Below are positions 35,322 to 43,045 of a stretch of DNA of 64,000 nucleotides, piece by piece (within the stretch, counting starts at the first letter, position 1; every line of letters starts with the position of its first letter). Both the position numbers and the translations under genes were made by a program. The stretch covers positions 558,001 to 622,000 of the forward strand of contig CBDETM010000002.1 in assembly GCA_965242905.1 (NCBI GenBank), in the 5' to 3' direction. The DNA comes from Bin5 sp965242905 (lineage in GTDB: Bacteria; Chloroflexota; Anaerolineae; Caldilineales; Caldilineaceae). The notes under the pieces are model-generated. The model saw only the letters and a list, made by a program, of their open reading frames with translations. It did no database searches and had not been told where the DNA came from.

Positions 35322-35435
35322 TCAGAAAGTGTCAAAGACACCCGGTTCCAATGTAGTCAACACGTCTACTTTTCTCTGGCGGAGCCATTTCACAACGGCC
35401 TCAGAGACGAGTTCATCATTATAGAATTCAGTCTT
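35322..35435 (-). pseudogene. Truncated DUF5615 (PIN-like) toxin remnant
   Basis: The minus-strand frame reads TEFYNDELVSEAVVKWLRQR, then KVDVLTTLEPG, matching the start of DUF5615/PIN-like toxins that pair with DUF433 proteins. It stops after 36 residues, where the family runs on to about 100. The codon where a start is expected is AAG, and no ATG, GTG or TTG begins the frame. It overlaps the DUF433 stop by a few bases and ends 16 bases before the SDR start. Best read as a toxin gene cut short when the SDR region was joined to it. Confidence 0.65.
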
Positions 35436-35751
35436 CTCCGTTCTGCGCCCGGAGTTGAAGTTTTTCCAACAGCTTCGAAGGTGTTCGCCGACGAAGTTCT
35501 TCGACAAATGCCTCGTTTTCCTCCATCGACTGGTCAATTTCGGCGCGATGGTCGAAATAATATTCAAGGGCCGCGTACACGTCAGACAGCGACAGTTCGT
35601 ATTCGGCAGCAATCTCGTCGACGCACTTGCCCATGCGCTCGTGCCAGATAACGATGTTTTCCACTGTTATCCGGTGTCCGGCGATACGGGGTTTGCCACT
35701 TACTATTCCAGGGGTAATCTCGATATGTTGGTCCAGAGATTTAATAGCCAT
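35428..35751 (-). CDS. DUF433 protein, antitoxin-like
   Basis: A 107-residue protein. The core (IEITPGIVSGKPRIAGHRITVENIVIWHERMG) and the DVYAALEYYFDHRAEID segment are textbook DUF433, a winged-helix-like family usually encoded just upstream of a DUF5615 or PIN-like toxin. The Met at 35766 is an alternative start five codons upstream. The expected toxin follows directly but is truncated (35322-35435). It lies inside the minus-strand catabolic run, between a hydroxyacid dehydrogenase and the set 2 SDR. Any regulatory role is inferred from family context. Confidence 0.85.
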   Translation of the reverse strand: MAIKSLDQHIEITPGIVSGKPRIAGHRITVENIVIWHERMGKCVDEIAAEYELSLSDVYAALEYYFDHRAEIDQSMEENEAFVEELRRRTPSKLLEKLQLRAQNGED

Positions 35752-35872
35752 AGGTGTTCCCGACAACGTCTACTTAGCTGGTTTGGCTGTCGTGAAATAT
35801 GTTCATGCTTGAAGCACTTCAGGTATGGTGAATCAACGCCAATGCACTGCACGCTGGATTCAAAGTTCAAGT

Positions 35873-36934
35873 CTAAGGATCCGCCCCGGTGCGATTCGCC
35901 TTGACGCGGGGGGTCAGGTCGAACTGGGTCTCGTGTCCATGGAAGAAACGATCCAGTTCATCTACCATCAAGGAAAAGAAGCCTAACGACCCTGTTGAAC
36001 CGCCGAAGGCGCCTATGTGGGGGCTGAGGAAGACGTTGGGCAGCTGGAGGATTTCGCTGTCGGGCGGTACCGGTTCGGGGTTGAAGACGTCGAGGCCGGC
36101 GACGATATCGCCCTGTTTGAGCCTTTCGATGAGTGCGTCCGGGTCGGTCACTTTGCCGCGGGAGACGCTGACGAAGACGGTGCCTGGGCGCAGGCGGGCC
36201 AACTCTGCTTCGCCAAGCATCCCTTCGGTGGCGGGCGTGTGGGGTACCAGGCAGACGACGACATCGCAGGAGAGGACGTGTTCCAGACTTGTCTGCAGAA
36301 ATCCCAGTGCCTCGGGCAGCTCGCGAGGCAGGTAGGGATCGTGGACCCAGATTTCGGTCTCGAAGGCGCGCAGGAATTTCATGAGGCGCCGGCCCATGTG
36401 TCCGCAGCCTATCAGGCCGACGCGGCGGCCCCAGAGAAGACCCTGCATACCCTGCATCAGGGTGGGGTCGAACCTGGTGTGGCCGGCGATCATGCGGCGA
36501 AAGTGTGCGGCGCCGTTTTTGAGGCTGACGAGAATCAGGGCCAGCGCCCATTCAGAGACCGGGTAGGAGGAGTGGTTTGTGGTGTCGACGGTGCGGATGC
36601 CGCGCGCCCAGGCTGCGTCGAGGTCGATGCGGCTGGCGAAACGATCGCCCTCCATTTCGCCGATTATTTTGAGCGCTGGTGCGGCGTCCAGCATGTCGGC
36701 CGTCACCGTCGGCGCTCCGAGGCAGACGACAAGGGCGTCATGGCCCGGCAGCGATTTCGAGAAATCGAGTGCGGCTTGGGGGTCGGTATTGGTGTCGTAG
36801 ATGCCGCCGCCTTCGCAGGAGAACCAGTCCCAGTCGGCAAAGGTTTCCAGCCGGGTCAGGTCCTGCGGATCGACATGGTTGTAACGAATGTCTTCGTTGA
36901 AGGCCAACAGCACTCTGGGTCGTTTTTGTGACAT
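35873..36934 (-). CDS. D-isomer-specific 2-hydroxyacid dehydrogenase
   Basis: A 353-residue NAD-dependent dehydrogenase, third of its family in the window. Motifs: GLIGCGHMGRRLMKFL for NAD, VSVSRGKVTDPDAL with the catalytic Arg, FNPEPVP with the Glu, and SPHIGAFGG with the catalytic His. Like the others it lacks regulatory domains. It comes 24 bases after the TIM-barrel isomerase gene, so it belongs to the same minus-strand transcript. The likely task is interconversion of a sugar-derived 2-hydroxyacid and 2-oxoacid. Confidence 0.88.
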   Translation of the reverse strand: MSQKRPRVLLAFNEDIRYNHVDPQDLTRLETFADWDWFSCEGGGIYDTNTDPQAALDFSKSLPGHDALVVCLGAPTVTADMLDAAPALKIIGEMEGDRFASRIDLDAAWARGIRTVDTTNHSSYPVSEWALALILVSLKNGAAHFRRMIAGHTRFDPTLMQGMQGLLWGRRVGLIGCGHMGRRLMKFLRAFETEIWVHDPYLPRELPEALGFLQTSLEHVLSCDVVVCLVPHTPATEGMLGEAELARLRPGTVFVSVSRGKVTDPDALIERLKQGDIVAGLDVFNPEPVPPDSEILQLPNVFLSPHIGAFGGSTGSLGFFSLMVDELDRFFHGHETQFDLTPRVKANRTGADP

Positions 36935-36958
36935 AGGCGTTATTTCAGTCTGTAGGCT

Positions 36959-37777
36959 TCAGTTCAGCCAAAGTTCTCTGACTGTCGGGATTGCACGGCG
37001 GAAACCTTCTTCGCCGGTCTTGCTGGCCTCTTCGACGGAGATCCAACCGTCGAAACCTGCTTTCCTAAAGCGTTCGAAGATGGCATTCAGGGGCGTAACG
37101 CCGGTGCCAATGAGAACCGGCTCAAACGAACCTGCCTGCCTGATGTCGCTGACATGGACTGCGGCCACGCGCGGCAGTACGGCATCCAGCACTGTCAGCG
37201 GGTCGTCGTTGACCGCCAGCAGATTGGCGGTGTCGAAGAGGAGCTGCAACCCGCTGCCGGCGGTCCTGTCGCAGATTTCGAGGAAGACAGAGGCTGTCTG
37301 GGAGAAATCGAAATAGGTCCAGACATAGCCGATGGCATGGTTCTCATAGACGAGCGTGACGCCGGCGGCTTTTGCTTCGTCGACCCATTCCGACAGGCCC
37401 TCTGCTGCCCAGGAAACACCGTCCTGGCGGTTGACGCCCGGGTGGTTCTGTCCGGCGGTGACGCGCAGGAAGCTGACACCCAACTGTGCTGAGGCGTCGA
37501 TGTAACTGCGGAGCTCCTGCCGGTGTTGCAGTCTCACGGCCGGGTCCGGGTGGGTAAAGTCGGTGTAGGTCACCATGCCTGCAATTTCCACGCCTGCGTC
37601 CTGCGCCTGCCTGCGCAGTCCGTTCAGATAAGGGCTTTGCAGAGAGTCCAGATGGGCCACACTGATGTCGGCCCCGTCCAGACCGATGTCGGCGGCCAGG
37701 CGGAACCAGTCGGCCAGCGTGCGCTCGCCGCGGCTGATTTCGGGGTAGAGGGAGGCGGGGAGGCAGGAAAACGGCAT
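36959..37777 (-). CDS. Sugar phosphate isomerase/epimerase-like TIM barrel
   Basis: A 272-residue member of the AP-endonuclease-2/xylose-isomerase-like superfamily. The frame is open to 37960, but the real start is ATG 37777 (MPFSCLPASLYPEISRG), 4 bases after the preceding gene stops. Metal ligands are visible as Glu (VYENHAIGY), Asp (LFDTANLL), His (AVHVSDI) and a late Glu (SVEEASKTG). Such proteins isomerise or epimerise ketoses, hydroxypyruvate or inositol derivatives. Tightly linked to the SMP-30-like gene, so likely in the same sugar route. Confidence 0.82.
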   Translation of the reverse strand: MPFSCLPASLYPEISRGERTLADWFRLAADIGLDGADISVAHLDSLQSPYLNGLRRQAQDAGVEIAGMVTYTDFTHPDPAVRLQHRQELRSYIDASAQLGVSFLRVTAGQNHPGVNRQDGVSWAAEGLSEWVDEAKAAGVTLVYENHAIGYVWTYFDFSQTASVFLEICDRTAGSGLQLLFDTANLLAVNDDPLTVLDAVLPRVAAVHVSDIRQAGSFEPVLIGTGVTPLNAIFERFRKAGFDGWISVEEASKTGEEGFRRAIPTVRELWLN

Positions 37778-37781
37778 AGCG

Positions 37782-38489
37782 TTATGACTCGGAGATGGCG
37801 ACGACCGCACCCGAAGATGCGTCGCAGTAGATGAAGCGGCTGTCGGGATCGACGCTGAGGCCGTGCGGCTCCGGTTCGGAGTCGGGCACGGTGATGCGGT
37901 CCAGTTCGGAGCCGTCGTCCAGGCTGAGTTTGACGATGACGCGGTGGCCGGTATGGACAACCCAGACGCCGTCCTCCTCGCGCACCACGCCGTGGGCGCG
38001 CGTGTAAGGCAGAGGGATAATGTGCTGGACGGACCAGTCGCTGATACGCATCTTGGTCAGCGTTTGGTCTTTCAGCGTCGTGAGCCATAGATGGCCCGGT
38101 TCGTGGTGGTCATATTCGATGCCATGGGTGCCGCCGCCGTTAGGCAGGGGATGGCGCGAAATGGTCTTGCCGGTCTCGGGGTCGACGCGCAGCACCTCGC
38201 CGGCCGACTTGCCAGCGTCATGCGCCCGTTTGGGCCTCCATTTGTCGGCAGAGCCGTTGGCAGCCAGCCAAAGGCTGTCCTCGCCCCAGGCCATCCCACT
38301 GGTGTTGGATGAGTCGCTGGGGATTTCGCGAATCATCATGGGCACGCCGTAGTAGTCCAGCTCGCCGTTGCGCTCGACCAGCATCACGCGGTCGGTGATC
38401 TGATCGACGATCCAGAGACCGTCAGCGGTCATTTGAAGGCCATTAGGCACTGCGTAGGGAGATCGGAACAGTTTCTTGTATTTCTGCAT
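37782..38489 (-). CDS. SMP-30/NHL-like beta-propeller, possible lactonase
   Basis: A 235-residue protein with AAGGGTG before the start. It shows repeated blades with W-x-x-D and GLW/GVWVV patterns (DGLWIVDQITDRV, DSLWLAANGSAD, GHLWLTT, DGVWVVHTGHRV), characteristic of SMP-30/gluconolaconase and virginiamycin B lyase-like propellers. It is somewhat short for a six-bladed lactonase (usually about 290 residues). If a lactonase, it would open an aldonolactone and feed the dehydratases. It has no signal peptide, so it should be cytoplasmic. The next gene starts 4 bases after its end. Confidence 0.7.
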   Translation of the reverse strand: MQKYKKLFRSPYAVPNGLQMTADGLWIVDQITDRVMLVERNGELDYYGVPMMIREIPSDSSNTSGMAWGEDSLWLAANGSADKWRPKRAHDAGKSAGEVLRVDPETGKTISRHPLPNGGGTHGIEYDHHEPGHLWLTTLKDQTLTKMRISDWSVQHIIPLPYTRAHGVVREEDGVWVVHTGHRVIVKLSLDDGSELDRITVPDSEPEPHGLSVDPDSRFIYCDASSGAVVAISES

Positions 38490-38546
38490 GTTTCACCCTT
38501 CCGGAATGTGTGAAGAAGCGGCCGCGCGGGTGCGGGCGGTGGTCGA

Positions 38547-39596
38547 TTACTGTAGTCCTGCCGGAGCGGAGACGCCGACTGCATTTCCACTTTCGACAAT
38601 GCGCGCCCAAGTGCTCTCCTCGATTGGGATTCCGTTTTCAAGGCGATGTTGGCGCCGTTCCTCTTCGATTTCACCGGGATAGTAGATCCTCTTCACGCCG
38701 GGCAACTTGGGCGAGGACCAGACCCATTCAACCAGCTTTTCCACTTCCTGTTTGTATTCGTCGGGATCGATGAAGCTCTCGATCTTAATGGCGAGCGCGA
38801 GCCAGCCGGAGGCGCCGCGAGTCGGGGGGTCGGCGCTGCAACCGGCCCAGGAGAGGCCGCCGGCGATGGCATCGACCATCATGCCGAGTCCGTAGCCCTT
38901 GTGTCCGACTGAGCCTCCCAGCGGGAGCATCGCGGCATCACGGGCCATAAACTCATTCGGATCCAACACTGCGTTGCCTTCGGCGTCAATCAGCCAGTCG
39001 TCCGGTACTGGCAGGCCTCGCGCTCTTTGCAGGTCCACCTTGCCTCCGGCCACCATGCTCGTCGTCATGTCCAGCATCAGAGGCGCTCCGCCGGCGCGGG
39101 GGGCGCTGAAGGCGAGCGGATTGGGCGGCAGCCGGCGGCCGGTGCCGCCGAAGGGCGCGGTGAAGGGGCCGCCGCCATTGAGGAGCAGCAGGCCAATGCA
39201 GTCCTGCTCGGCGGCAATAGGTGGAAAGGCGCCCAGACGGCCGATGTGGGTGGACTGGTGGACGGCGACTGCGCCGAATGTGTGCTGCTTGGCGCGGTCC
39301 ACGGCCATTTCCATGGCCTTTTTTGCGAGGACGATGCCCTGCATCCGCTGCGCGTCAATGACGACCGATGCGGGAGATTCGCGCACGATTTTGAGGGGGC
39401 CGACCGGCTTCATGGTGCCCTCGCGCACTGCGGTTATGTAGCCGGGCAGGCGGATGACACCGTGGGAGTCATGACCGACGAGATTGGAGTCGACGAGGTG
39501 GTTGGTAACGTCCTGTCCCTGGTCGGCGGGAAAGCCGGCTGCGGCGAAGATAGCGGCGCCGTATTCTCTCAGGCTGTCGTGGGAAATGGTTGGCAT
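38547..39596 (-). CDS. Ldh2/malate-lactate dehydrogenase family oxidoreductase
   Basis: A 349-residue member of the Ldh_2 family (malate/L-sulfolactate/ureidoglycolate/2,3-diketogulonate-type dehydrogenases), a fold distinct from classical Rossmann enzymes. Key segments are GHDSHGVIRLPGY with the catalytic His, VHQSTHIGRLG, NGGGPFTAPFGG and a central SVGHKGYGLGMMVDAI. It reduces or oxidises a 2-oxoacid/2-hydroxyacid with NAD(P). It is the first gene of the eleven-gene minus-strand run, with AGGAA upstream of the start, so the promoter should lie in the repeat-rich region beyond 39600. Confidence 0.88.
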   Translation of the reverse strand: MPTISHDSLREYGAAIFAAAGFPADQGQDVTNHLVDSNLVGHDSHGVIRLPGYITAVREGTMKPVGPLKIVRESPASVVIDAQRMQGIVLAKKAMEMAVDRAKQHTFGAVAVHQSTHIGRLGAFPPIAAEQDCIGLLLLNGGGPFTAPFGGTGRRLPPNPLAFSAPRAGGAPLMLDMTTSMVAGGKVDLQRARGLPVPDDWLIDAEGNAVLDPNEFMARDAAMLPLGGSVGHKGYGLGMMVDAIAGGLSWAGCSADPPTRGASGWLALAIKIESFIDPDEYKQEVEKLVEWVWSSPKLPGVKRIYYPGEIEEERRQHRLENGIPIEESTWARIVESGNAVGVSAPAGLQ

Positions 39597-40030
39597 TGGC
39601 GCAGGTTCCTGTGCTGGCTGTATTGGCTAGGGCAAATGGGAAGGATGTACGTCGCGGCGGTCCATGGCGCCTGCATTGCCGGGCGTGTGTTCCTGGAGAA
39701 GCCGGCTGGACTGGTTGGTTTCGTGGAAAAGTATACCCTGCGCAGTAGAAAGATTCAAGCGGCAACGACACGCGGCAGTCCAGTTCAGATTCGTCTTCAC
39801 GGTGGTCCTCAAATGGGTTGCGGGCAGTTCTGGCAGAAGGACAGAATGCCCTCGTCATTATACCATCTTGTGGTAACCACCTGTTTCTGTATGTGTGTGT
39901 TAAGCAGGGCATACGCATCCCATCGGAAGGGAGCTTTAAGGAGATAGTCAGTTCTCCGTGCGGCGCAAGACTGCCAGGCCGTGTCGCGGATGGCCGTGAC
40001 AAGGTCTTGCTGATGCAGTTTGTTTCGAAT

Positions 40031-40435
40031 GAGCTTGTACGAGAGTTCACGAGCGTTTACGAGCGTTGGCCAGATTGTCTGAATCAGGATTTGCTGGATT
40101 TTTTGGATTTTCAGGATATGGTCCGTCTCCTGGCGCGGATGTGGTTGGACGAGCGTTTACGAGAGTTTGCGAGAGTTTGCGAGAGTTTGCGAGAGTTGGG
40201 CGGACTGTCTGAATCAGGATTTGCTGGATTTTTTGGATTTTCAGGATGTGGCTTGTCTCGCGGCGCGGATGTGGTTGGACGAGCGTATACGAGAGTTTGC
40301 GAGAGTTTGCGAGATTGTCTGAATCAGGATTTGCTGGATTTTTTGGATTTTCAGGATGCGGCTTGTCTCGCGGTGCGGATGTGGTTGGACGAGCGTTTGC
40401 GAGAGATGTACGAGTGTTTACGAGAGTTTGCGGGT
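40031..40435. repeat. Array of three 75-bp cores separated by 10-bp-unit tracts
   Basis: Cores at 40076-40150, 40206-40280 and 40316-40390 share their first 42 bases exactly and most of the remainder. Between and around them are tracts of a degenerate decamer (GAGAGTTTGC type) measuring 45, 55, 35 and 45 bases, that is n+0.5 units each. Perfect decamers occur at 40161-40190 (three) and 40291-40310 (two). Inside each core, GGATTT recurs every 9 bases three times. Core-to-core distances are 130 and 110, so the units change reading frame. Confidence 0.9.
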
Positions 40436-41171
40436 TGTCTGGACTGCAGTTTTGTAATCTGTGTGATGGGCTGTGATTTGAGCTTGGCTGGCGCCTGGGT
40501 TCTCGTACCATTGTCGGCGCGGGTTGTGCGAGAGTTGTACGAACCTTTACATGGCGGGTCGTGTTTTGGCGGGAATATGGCGGAAATAGCGGAAATGGCG
40601 GAGAAGTTGGGTAGAAGCGGGTATAATTTTTTTCGCGGTCCTTGTTGTCGTTACGTTTTTGCATCGGTTTTTCCGATTCCGGAGTCAGTTCCCGGTTCCG
40701 GCAACCTCTCAACGAGTCTCAATTTCGACAGACTCATGCCGGTTTGCTGGCGAAGGGGGGCAGTGCGTCGGGTCTGGAAGGGTCATGTCGGGTTAGGTCG
40801 GGTCAGAGCGGGCAGTCTTCCTATTTTGGACTTTGGCGCCTGAATTCGTACACGTTTCCTGGCTGTCTTTGCTGAGTAATTGGTTAACAGGCTTTCGGGC
40901 GCCTGTAGGCTCCCAAGGTCTCTCATGCGCCTTCAGATTCCCTGCCAGCGGGCGTCATGGGATCTCAATGACGATACGCGCGCAGCGATGACTATATGTC
41001 TTATCGATGTCTTTTCGGTACGAGGCTATTATATCACTGATTTTGGTGCATTTGCGCTGGAATTTCGGGGTTCGGTCCACATTGGGGATGGAAAGGGTAT
41101 GGCAGGTGGAATTCATGGCAGCGGCGGCTGAAAAGGTCTGCGGGCTTTGAAGAGGGCGAAGGGCGGGCCTG

Positions 41172-41196
41172 GACACCCACAAGGGGTGCCCCTACG
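41172..41196. repeat. Dispersed hairpin repeat, copy 1
   Basis: CACCC-ACAAG-GGGTG hairpin embedded in a 20-odd-base segment that recurs at 49318-49341. The same kind of short GC-rich hairpin is commonly scattered through Chloroflexota and cyanobacterial intergenic DNA. Confidence 0.7.
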
Positions 41197-41268
41197 GGGA
41201 TTTGGTGGGAGTGGTCTGGCGAACCACCTTCGGTTGGGCACCTGGCCAATGTTGGCACCAAGTTCGGC

Positions 41269-41384
41269 GAGGCATGTTGTAGGAGAGGGGGCGTTGCGGG
41301 GGCGGAGCCCCCGCACAAGGGAGGGCCGAATAGGCCCGACCGCCCGGAACTGCAGTAGTCAGTAGTCAGTGGTCAGTGGTCAGT
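41269..41384. repeat. Composite repeat, copy 1: two hairpins plus heptamer tract
   Basis: A 77-base block (41269-41345) matching 54748-54824 with a single visible difference. It holds a 9-bp stem with a GGA loop (41295-41315) and a 5-bp stem GGGCC/GGCCC (41323-41337). Eight bases further begins a tandem heptamer, AGTAGTC twice and AGTGGTC twice (41354-41381). Confidence 0.9.
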
Positions 41385-41646
41385 GAAAGCGGCGATTGAT
41401 GATTGACAGGTGTGAGTTCAGGAGTGGACAGAGAAACACTCTTGCTCCTCTGACTGTGAGTCGCTAGCGGAGAGTGGCCAGGGTGTCGTTTCAATTTCCG
41501 GAGGAGCGGACTGGCGTAGACGCTTGGCCCGGGATGGCGGCCTTTTTCGTTGGTAGGGTCAGCGGTGTTATTCTTTGGGGCAGTTCGGGTGGAGGGTCCC
41601 TTTTTAGGTTTGAGAGCAGCTTTTCCCAGACAAGGAGAGTTCAGAT

Positions 41647-42951
41647 ATGGCGGAGGTTCGTGCCCAGGGCGGCGGTGTGAAAGAGAGCGCGTTTACGATG
41701 GATACGTCCAGCATCAAGTACGGGCCGGGCGTGACGCGTGAAGTCGGCTTTGACATGAAGAAGCTGGGGGCGAAACGGGTGATGGTGGTGACGGACCCGC
41801 GGCTGGCCGGGGGCGAGCCGGTGGCGGTTGCGCTGGAGGCGCTGCGGGCGGAGGGCATCGATGCGGTGCTCTATGATGAGGTCCGTGTGGAGCCGACGGA
41901 TACGTCCTTTCTTCATGCGATCGGTTTTGCGCGTGACGGCAACTTCGACGGGTACGTGTCGGTGGGGGGCGGGTCGACGATTGACACGGCGAAGGCGGCG
42001 AATCTCTATGCGACTTATCCGGCGGATTTCCTGGACTACGTCAATCCGCCGATTGGCGGGGGGATGCCGGTTCCCGGCGCGCTGCGGCCGCACGTGGCCG
42101 TGCCAACGACGGCGGGCACGGGCAGCGAGACGACCGGCGTGGCCATCTGCGATCTGACGGAGATGCACGTAAAGACCGGTATTGCGCACCGGGCGTTGCG
42201 GCCGCAGATCGGCATTCTGGACCCGCACAACACGCGGACGCTGCCGCAGATGGCTGCCGCGAGTACGGGGTTGGACGTGTTGAGCCATGCGCTGGAGTCT
42301 TTGACGGCGCTGCCGTACGACGGCCGCGACGCGCCGGAGTCGCCGGAGCTGAGGCCGGCGTATCAGGGCGCGAACCCGATCAGCGACATCTGGGCGACCA
42401 AGGCGATTGAGATGGTGGCGGCGAACATCGTGCGGGCGATCCAGGACACGGAGGATGACGAGGCGCGCAGCGCGATGCTGCTGGCGGCGGCCTACGCGGG
42501 CATCGGGTTCGGCAACGCGGGCGTGCATCTGCCTCATGGGATGAGCTACCCGGTCAGCGGGATGGTGCGGGCGTACAGACCGCCGGGTTATCCGCCGGAC
42601 CATCCGATCATTCCGCACGGGATGGCGGTCATTCTGAACGCGCCGGCGGTCTTCCGCTTCACGGCGCCGACGAATCCCGAAAAGCACCTTTACGCGGCGC
42701 GGTTGATGGGCGTGGACACGACGGGCGCGGCAGCGGAGGATGCGGGCGAGCTGCTTGCAGGGGCGATCATTGACCTGATGCAGAAGACGGGGGTTCCCAA
42801 CGGCCTGGGCGCGATCGGATTCACGGAGGAGGACATTCCGGCGCTGGTCGAGGGGACATTGCCGCAGCACCGGGTGACGAAGCTGTCACCGCGACCGGCG
42901 GAGGCGCAGGATTTGGAGGCGCTTTTCCGGGACGCGATGAGTTACTGGTAG
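41647..42951 (+). CDS. Hydroxyacid-oxoacid transhydrogenase (iron-containing alcohol dehydrogenase)
   Basis: A 434-residue Fe-ADH with the features of the ADHFE1/HOT subgroup: the N-terminal FTMDTSSIKYGPGVTREVG, GGGSTIDTAKAANLYA for NAD, TTAGTGSETTGVAI, and GNAGVHLPHGMSYPVSGMV with iron-binding histidines. HOT transfers hydride between a hydroxyacid (gamma-hydroxybutyrate in animals) and 2-oxoglutarate, forming D-2-hydroxyglutarate, using tightly bound NAD. GGAGAG sits upstream of the start. The convergent FAD/Fe-S gene at 43046 could re-oxidise such a 2-hydroxyacid. The actual donor in this organism is unknown. Confidence 0.88.
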   Translation: MAEVRAQGGGVKESAFTMDTSSIKYGPGVTREVGFDMKKLGAKRVMVVTDPRLAGGEPVAVALEALRAEGIDAVLYDEVRVEPTDTSFLHAIGFARDGNFDGYVSVGGGSTIDTAKAANLYATYPADFLDYVNPPIGGGMPVPGALRPHVAVPTTAGTGSETTGVAICDLTEMHVKTGIAHRALRPQIGILDPHNTRTLPQMAAASTGLDVLSHALESLTALPYDGRDAPESPELRPAYQGANPISDIWATKAIEMVAANIVRAIQDTEDDEARSAMLLAAAYAGIGFGNAGVHLPHGMSYPVSGMVRAYRPPGYPPDHPIIPHGMAVILNAPAVFRFTAPTNPEKHLYAARLMGVDTTGAAAEDAGELLAGAIIDLMQKTGVPNGLGAIGFTEEDIPALVEGTLPQHRVTKLSPRPAEAQDLEALFRDAMSYW

Positions 42952-43045
42952 TTGGGACCGAACAGGCGCGTATTGGGGCAGGGCGCGCTGGCGTGCACAG
43001 ACCACGTCGGAAGTGGAAGATCCAGGAAGTCAGCTGACGAGGCGG

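Larger units (their letters stand above)
39597..41646. other. Two-kilobase repeat-rich non-coding region
   Basis: No gene is supported. The long plus frame (39818-40843) runs through tandem repeats whose periods are not multiples of three. Contents: a core-plus-decamer array (40031-40435), a hairpin element (about 41172), a composite hairpin/heptamer repeat (41269-41384), and presumably the promoters for the minus-strand run and for the transhydrogenase gene at 41647. Confidence 0.7.

Noticed and set aside
40031..40435. CRISPR-like look of evenly spaced repeats
   Set aside because: The repeats (75 bp) are too long, the spacers are themselves decamer repeats and not unique, and no cas gene is near.
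39818..40843. Long plus-strand frame of 341 codons with repeated LNQDLLDFLDFQD segments
   Set aside because: It runs through a DNA repeat array whose unit distances (130 and 110) are not multiples of three, so the repeated DNA is read in different frames. No ribosome site and no family resemblance.
41641..42870. Minus-strand frame of 409 codons opposite the transhydrogenase gene
   Set aside because: Arg/His-rich shadow of a well-recognised GC-rich gene on the other strand.
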